A stretch of 64,000 bases of DNA from Nelumbo lutea. Lineage: Eukaryota; Streptophyta; Magnoliopsida; Proteales; Nelumbonaceae. Of this stretch, positions 59,179 through 64,000 are shown one piece after another. The stretch lies in NCBI GenBank assembly GCA_022828595.1, contig JAKGHH010000001.1, positions 70,986,401 to 71,050,400 of the forward strand, given 5' to 3'. The stretch's first letter is position 1. Each line of letters opens with the position of its first letter. The notes under the pieces are model-generated. The model saw nothing but the letters and a program-made list of their open reading frames with translations. It made no database searches and had not been told where the DNA came from. A program made the translations under genes and the position numbers.

Positions 59179-60940
59179 AACCTGGTGTGCGACAGTACGT
59201 GCACAAGATTAAAGATGAAGATACAGGGACACGAGTTCGAGGTAGATCTACATCCCCTGGAAATCAGTGGAGCAAATGTAGTTCTCAGAGTCCAATGGTT
59301 ACGGCAACTAGGGCCGGTGATATGTGACTGGTCCTATCTCACCATGGATTTTCAAGTGGGCAGCTCATAGGTGCATATTCAAGGACAACTGTCCAAGGGT
59401 CCTGGACCCATTATTCTCGCCACCCCAAGAAAACAGGCAGCAGACTCAGCCAACATCATTTTAATGCAGATAGACTCCCACGGGAATGGCCCAATTCTAG
59501 CCCAAGGAAGTAACTCCAACAGATCCGAAGAAGCCCACATACAACTACAACAGCTACTTCAGAAGTTTTTAGTGATCTTCCAAGAGCCTAAGGAACTACC
59601 ACCGAAACGTGCCCATGATCATTGCATTCCATTGCTGCTCGGAACGACACCCACAAATGTAAGGCCCTATTGTTATCCCTATTTTTAGAAACTAGAGATT
59701 GAGAGACAAGTGCAAGATATGCTTGATAGAAAAATAATACAATCCAGCCAAAGCCCATTCTCCTTGCCGGTATTACTTGTGAAAAAGAAGGATGGGACAT
59801 GGTGGTTTTGTATAGACTATAGGGCCCTGAACAACATTACTGTGAAGGATCGATTTCCCATATTGGTAATCGATGAACTACTAGATGAAACTCGGCAGGG
59901 CCACCATATTCTCTAAACTAGACATGAGGTCGGGATATCATCAAATTTGGGTCCATGAGGGTGACATCCACAAGACTGCCTTTCGTACACACGAGGGGCA
60001 TTATGAGTTTTTGGTCATGCCTTTTGGGTTGACCAATGCGCCAGCTACATTCCAAGCACTTATGAATGACATATTTCGACCCCACTTGTGCAAATTTATA
60101 CTCGTTTTTTTTTTTTTTTTTTTTTTTATGATATACTTGTATATAGCGCTACATGGGACGAACACCTAGTACATCTATAAATCACCTTGGAACTACTAAG
60201 GACTCATAAACTCTTTGCAAAGGAGTCAAAGTGCACATTTGGACAGACGCAAGTACACTACTTAGGGCACGTAGTCGAAAACAACATTGTAGCAGCAGAC
60301 CTGAAAAAGATCTCAAGCATGATAAATTGGCCCCGACCTGAAAATTTTAAGGAGTTACGAGGCTTCTTGGGTCTAGCAAGGTACTACCGGCGATTCATCA
60401 GAGGGTATGGACTGATTGCTGCCCCCTTAACAAGTTTACTTAAGAAGAATGGTTTCTGTTGGACTAGGGAGGCCCAACAGGCCTTCGAGACGCTTAAAGC
60501 AACCGTCTCGTCCCCATTGACGCTCGCACTTCCAGACTTCTCCAAGGAATTCATCATTGAATGTGATGCGTCAAGCCAAGGAGTAGGTGCGGTCCTCATG
60601 CAAGAAGAAAGGCCACTAGCGTTTTTCAGCAAAGCAATGACAGCACAGAAATGGGCCAAGTCAGTATACGAACGCGAACTGATAGCAATTGTTCTCGCAG
60701 TTCAGAGGTGGTGGCCCTACCTTCTAGGGAGGAGGTTCATCATACGAATTGACCACCATAGCTTAAAATTTCTGTTGGAGCAGTCCGTACTATCCCCATA
60801 ACAGCAGCAATGGATAGTCAAATTACTTGGCTACGATTATGTCATTAAATACAAGGCAGGGAACACTAACAAGGTGGCGGATGCACTGACACGCCAACCA
60901 CAACTATTTCCATTACTTCTCACGGGCCCAACATGTTCCA
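59179..60940 (+). pseudogene. Protease end, reverse transcriptase and RNase H of the chromovirus
   Basis: The protease frame resumes (GHEFEVDLHPLEI, then WLRQLGPVICDW). The reverse transcriptase includes [27 protein letters not shown] and [11 protein letters not shown], and [13 protein letters not shown] near 60020. At the catalytic site the codons before DDIL are replaced by a 23-base T run (60105-60127). Stops lie at 59368, 59686 and 60168. RNase H (60520-60800: IECDASSQGVGAVLMQ, YERELIAIVLAV, DHHSLKFLLEQ) is largely open with a stop at 60799. The sequence type and initiator-tRNA primer place it in the chromovirus branch. Confidence 0.85.
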
Positions 60941-61017
60941 TCATGAGTCCGTTAAGGAAAGAAGCTGAAAAGACACCCACAACTGAACAAGCTGCGTTCA
61001 CAGGTCCAAGAGGACCC

Positions 61018-61770
61018 TACTAGCCACCCAGGGTACACAATGGAGAATAACTTGCTGCTGTATAAACGTCGAATGGTGATACCACAGGATTCAGCCCATA
61101 TTCAGCAGCTTCTAGAAGTGTTCTACTCATCACCAGCAAGAGGACACTCAGGGATTTTGCACACTTACAAGAGACTAGCCACCCAATTCCACTGGAAAGG
61201 CATGCGGAATTCGGTCCAAAAATTCATAGCCGAATGCGTCATTTGCCAGAAAAATAAGGCTGATACCCAGTCTCTAGCAGGACTGCCACACCCACTCCCA
61301 ATTCCTACACAAGTGTGGGCGGATATCTCCATGGACTTCATAACGGGGCTTCCCCTTTCCTATGGCAAGTCCGTCATTCTCGTAGTGGTTGATAGATTCA
61401 CCAAATACTGCCATTTTCTCCCTCTTTCCCACCCCTTTACAGCTTCAATAGTGGCTGAGATTTTTACTAAGGAGGTGGCACGACTGCATGGTACCCCTAA
61501 ATCTATTGTCTCAGACCGCGACCCAATTTTTATGAGTCGTTTATGAGATTTTTACTAGCAGTCGTGCCCAGAAACGACTCATTTGTTCTCACCTCAAATA
61601 GATGGGCAAACTGAGGTGGTCAACCGGAGTTTGGATGCAACTTGGGAACCTTACTTGGACTTACAGAATAGATTTCCACATCTTAACCTTGAGGGCAAGG
61701 TTGCTTTCAAGGGAGGAGGGACTGTTGAGACTTACAGAATAGATTTCCACATCTTAACCTTCAGCCTTTA
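61018..61770 (+). pseudogene. Integrase and chromodomain remnant of the chromovirus
   Basis: The zinc finger (HSGILHTYKRLATQFHWKG, CVICQKNK) and core (SMDFITGLP, VVVDRFTKY, IVSDRDPIF) are intact to a stop at 61544. After DGQTEVVNRSL the sequence jumps directly to DATWEPYLDLQNRFPHLNLE, which is the end of a plant chromovirus chromodomain. The C-terminal integrase domain and most of the chromodomain are deleted at about 61635. A chromodomain guides insertion to particular chromatin in this lineage. Confidence 0.85.
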
Positions 61771-62009
61771 AGTAATGTAACTGACAACCAACCACTAGAA
61801 CAAACTAAATAACAAACTGGACAAGTGGAGAGGTTGATATAACAGAATTGTAACAGAAGTGTATAAATAAGGAAAGGAAGCCATAAGAGGAATTATTGAT
61901 TTTGGAAATACAATCTCTCTCTCTCTCTCTCTTTCTTTCTTCTTTCTCTCTCTCTCGTTCAGGAGGTAGGCTTCCTAAAAAAAGTCCCTGAGTTAGGCAG
62001 TTCCTAACA
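61723..62009 (+). repeat. 3' LTR of the chromovirus
   Basis: 287 bp, TGTTGAGACT to CCTAACA, after the purine tract GGGAGGAGGGAC. It contains an extra segment (61731-61762, CTTACAGAATAGATTTCCAC and on) also found just upstream at 61658-61689 and absent from the 5' LTR. Confidence 0.9.
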
Positions 62010-62014
62010 GACAA
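62010..62014. repeat. Target-site duplication GACAA (right)
   Basis: Partner of 45312-45316. Confidence 0.9.
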
Positions 62015-62334
62015 ACAAAAGCTAAGAAGTTTTTTTTTTTTTATAGATAAGTTTATTCTTCTATTTTCATTCACTTATATGTTCTATTTTAAGTGTTGAG
62101 ACAAGAAATGGTTTATAGAACTTTTGGGTCCTTAGGGTTAGAGATATTTTCTCTTAAGATTCATTAATTATGTATGAAGTTTTCTTGAAAATGATATTTG
62201 AATAGGCATTATGTTTTTGGAATCAATATTAGAATGTATTGTGGTAAGGGTGACTCAATGGGTAAGCTTCACATTTGTTCTCACCTTACTCCTTTGATGA
62301 TTTTTAAGGGAGTTGGAGGGGAGTGCATCTTCAA
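62015..62334. other. AT-rich stretch after the chromovirus
   Basis: Contains a T run near 62030. No gene or repeat family is recognised. Confidence 0.3.
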
Positions 62335-62610
62335 CAAGGAAAAGTAGAGCTTGCAAAGAATGGGAATCACCTGAAGAGAGTTTCTTAAAATTAAACTTTG
62401 ATGGTAGTGGCATTGGCAACCTAGGCCCCTCGGGGATTTGAGAAGTGTTTAGGACAAAGAAGGGAATATAATAGCTTTATTTTCTGGTCCAGTTAGAGCT
62501 GGAGACTCAACAAGATCTGAAATGCTTGAGGTCCTACAAGGTGTTCAAAGAGCAAAAGAGATGAACATAGAGAGGCTGGTTATTGAAGGGGACTCTCAAG
62601 TAGTGATAAG
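62335..62610 (+). pseudogene. RNase H-like fragment (LINE-derived), right copy
   Basis: LKLNFDGSGIGNLGPSG near 62390, then a stop and a shift, then RSEMLEVLQGVQRAKEMNIE and VIEGDSQVVISV. It is a diverged relative of 44931-45303. The Copia LTR begins at 62611 inside this domain, after the bases ATAAG. Confidence 0.65.
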
Positions 62611-62819
62611 TGTTATGCAGGAGAGAAGAATGGAAGAAGAGAGAAAAGAGAGAGAGAAGAGAGAAAAGAGAGAGAGAAGAGAGAAGAGAGAACTGAGAGC
62701 AAAAGATACTGCTGACGGTGCAACTTTTATATATATATATATATATATACTAGGGTGACAACTAAAATGAAAAAGAGTAAAAGTACAATAATACATAGGA
62801 AAAATAATAGCTGTTAACA
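62611..62819 (-). repeat. 3' LTR of a Ty1-copia element
   Basis: 209 bp with TGTTA...TAACA ends. It contains a GA-rich run (62628-62700) and a TA run (62729-62750). The purine tract of the minus-strand element (CTTGAGGGGGAG) abuts it at 62820-62832. Confidence 0.85.
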
Positions 62820-62826
62820 CTCCCCC

Positions 62827-64000
62827 TCAAGTTGGGACATAGATGTCAATCATGCCCAACTTGTCACATAAATCATGATGTTGTGAGTGGTGTAGTCCTT
62901 TTGTAAAGATGTCTGCAAGTTGATCCTTAGACCTGACATAGGGAGTACACACTTCCCTTGTGATAATCTTCTCTCTGATAAAATGTTTGTCGACTTCGAT
63001 GTGTTTAGTTCTATCATGTAGCATAGGGTTAGAAGTAATGTTTATGGTTGCTTTGTTATCGCAGAATAGGGTCATAGGTTTGTCCACTGGAAAACCCAAC
63101 TCACTCAACAGATTCTTTATTCACATAATTTCAACCACTCCATGAGTCATTGCTTGATATTCAGCTTCAGCATTGGATCTAGGTACCACACTTTGCTTTT
63201 TGCTTCTCCAGGTAACTAGATTTCCTCCTATGAAGGTACAGTAGCCACTAGTTGACTTTCTGTCATTTAGGGATCCTGCCCAATATCTGCATCAGTACAC
63301 ACTTTAACTTTCAAATGTTCGTGCCTTTGAAACAACAAGCCAGCACTTGGAAACCTTTTAAGGTATCAGAGGATTCTTTCTGCTGCTTCAAGATGAGTGG
63401 TCATAGGGGCATGCATGAACTGGCTAAGGACACCAACTGCATAAGCAATGTCTGGGCGGGTCATAGAAAAATGTAACAATCTCCCTATAAGTCTCTGAAA
63501 CTGTTTCACATCCTTGATAGGTTCACCTTGGCTGTTACCTAATTTATGGTTAGGATCAATAGGGGAATCAACTGGCTTCACTCCCATTTTTCCTGTATCC
63601 TGGAGTAAATCTAGGACATACTTCCTTTTGGAAATGAAGATATCCCTTTTTGAGCGGGCAACTTCAATTCCTAGGAAGTATCTTAGAGGACCTAGATCCT
63701 TTACTTCAAACTGTGTGGCAAGAAAACTCCTCAACTTTTGGATTTTATCCTTCCAGTCGCCAATGATAATTATATCATCAACATATACTATCAAAGCAAC
63801 AATTTTACCTTCTCCTCTTTTCACAAACAATGTGTGATCAGATTGACATTGCTTGTATCCTTTATGCTGAATCGCTGCATGGAATCTGCTGAACCAGGAT
63901 CTCGGTGATTGTTTCAGCCCGTATAAAGACTTCTTCAACCTGCACACATTTTGTTCATTGCCTTGAGCCTGAAAACTAGGGGGTTGTATCGTGTAAACTT
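62827..64000 (-). pseudogene. Copia reverse transcriptase and RNase H, running off the right edge
   Basis: Frame 64000 to 63366 has VCRLKKSLYGLKQSPRSWF, the catalytic LIVYVDDIIIIG (near 63780), LGIEVARSK and LLHFSMTRPDIAYAVGVLSQ. The RNase H follows with a shift near 63290 and a TGA for tryptophan in the MTHGVVEIM region near 63112. It resumes with TLFCDNKATINI, HIEVDKHFIRE and LADIFTKGL, ending DIYVPT-stop right before the purine tract. Gene order and motifs are those of Ty1-copia. It is defective as seen, and the 5' part lies outside the window. Confidence 0.9.

Overview
The window is a repeat-rich stretch of plant nuclear DNA. It holds spliced genes of typical plant families (an armadillo-repeat U-box-like protein, a DOMON/cytochrome b561 protein and the first exons of an NAT9-like acetyltransferase) set among nested LTR retrotransposons, a LINE and small foldback elements. 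No species can be named from the sequence. Only the armadillo and DOMON-b561 genes look intact; every transposon open reading frame is broken.

Layout. 1-9232: remnants of two Tat/Ogre-type Ty3-gypsy elements sharing one LTR (1554-2216), the second with decayed gag-pol (+) and a truncated antisense gene. 9233-11820: AT-rich DNA with small inverted-repeat elements. 11821-15861: a decayed L1-type LINE on the minus strand. 17908-19430: armadillo-repeat gene (-), two exons. 21809-23530: a truncated gypsy element. 23525-28917: gene-free, with MITE-like repeats, microsatellites and a patchwork segment. 28918-39026: a full-length but decayed gypsy element with 858/856 bp LTRs. 40604-41821: DOMON-cytochrome b561 gene (-). 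43197-43600: two exons of an NAT9-like gene (+), with no further exon found in the window. 44931-45300 and about 62335-62610: two RNase H-like LINE fragments. 45317-62009: a chromovirus-type gypsy element flanked by the 5-bp duplication GACAA and interrupted at 46817-59173 by a 12.36-kb composite element flanked by GGAAC. 62611-64000: a Ty1-copia element (-) running off the right edge.

The main discovery is the composite at 46817-59173. Its two outermost LTRs are in opposite orientation, both outer ends are U5 ends, and the target duplication matches only across this outer pair; removing the insert and one duplication restores the host reading frame. It looks like a chimeric cDNA: a full element whose U3 end was joined to an inverted 3'-terminal piece of a sister copy, then integrated by two U5 ends.

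The second theme is the antisense gene carried between pol and the 3' LTR of all the Tat-type elements with that region. It has the gypsy-associated Transposase_28-like domain, a 71-82 bp intron at the same place in five copies (GT-AG kept in four), a coiled coil in two copies, and a TATA box 150-190 bp upstream of its start codon in every copy whose upstream region is present. In the composite its promoter also carries a cluster of ACGT motifs. These elements therefore carry two opposed transcription units: gag-pol driven by the 5' LTR and a spliced gene driven by its own promoter beside the 3' LTR.
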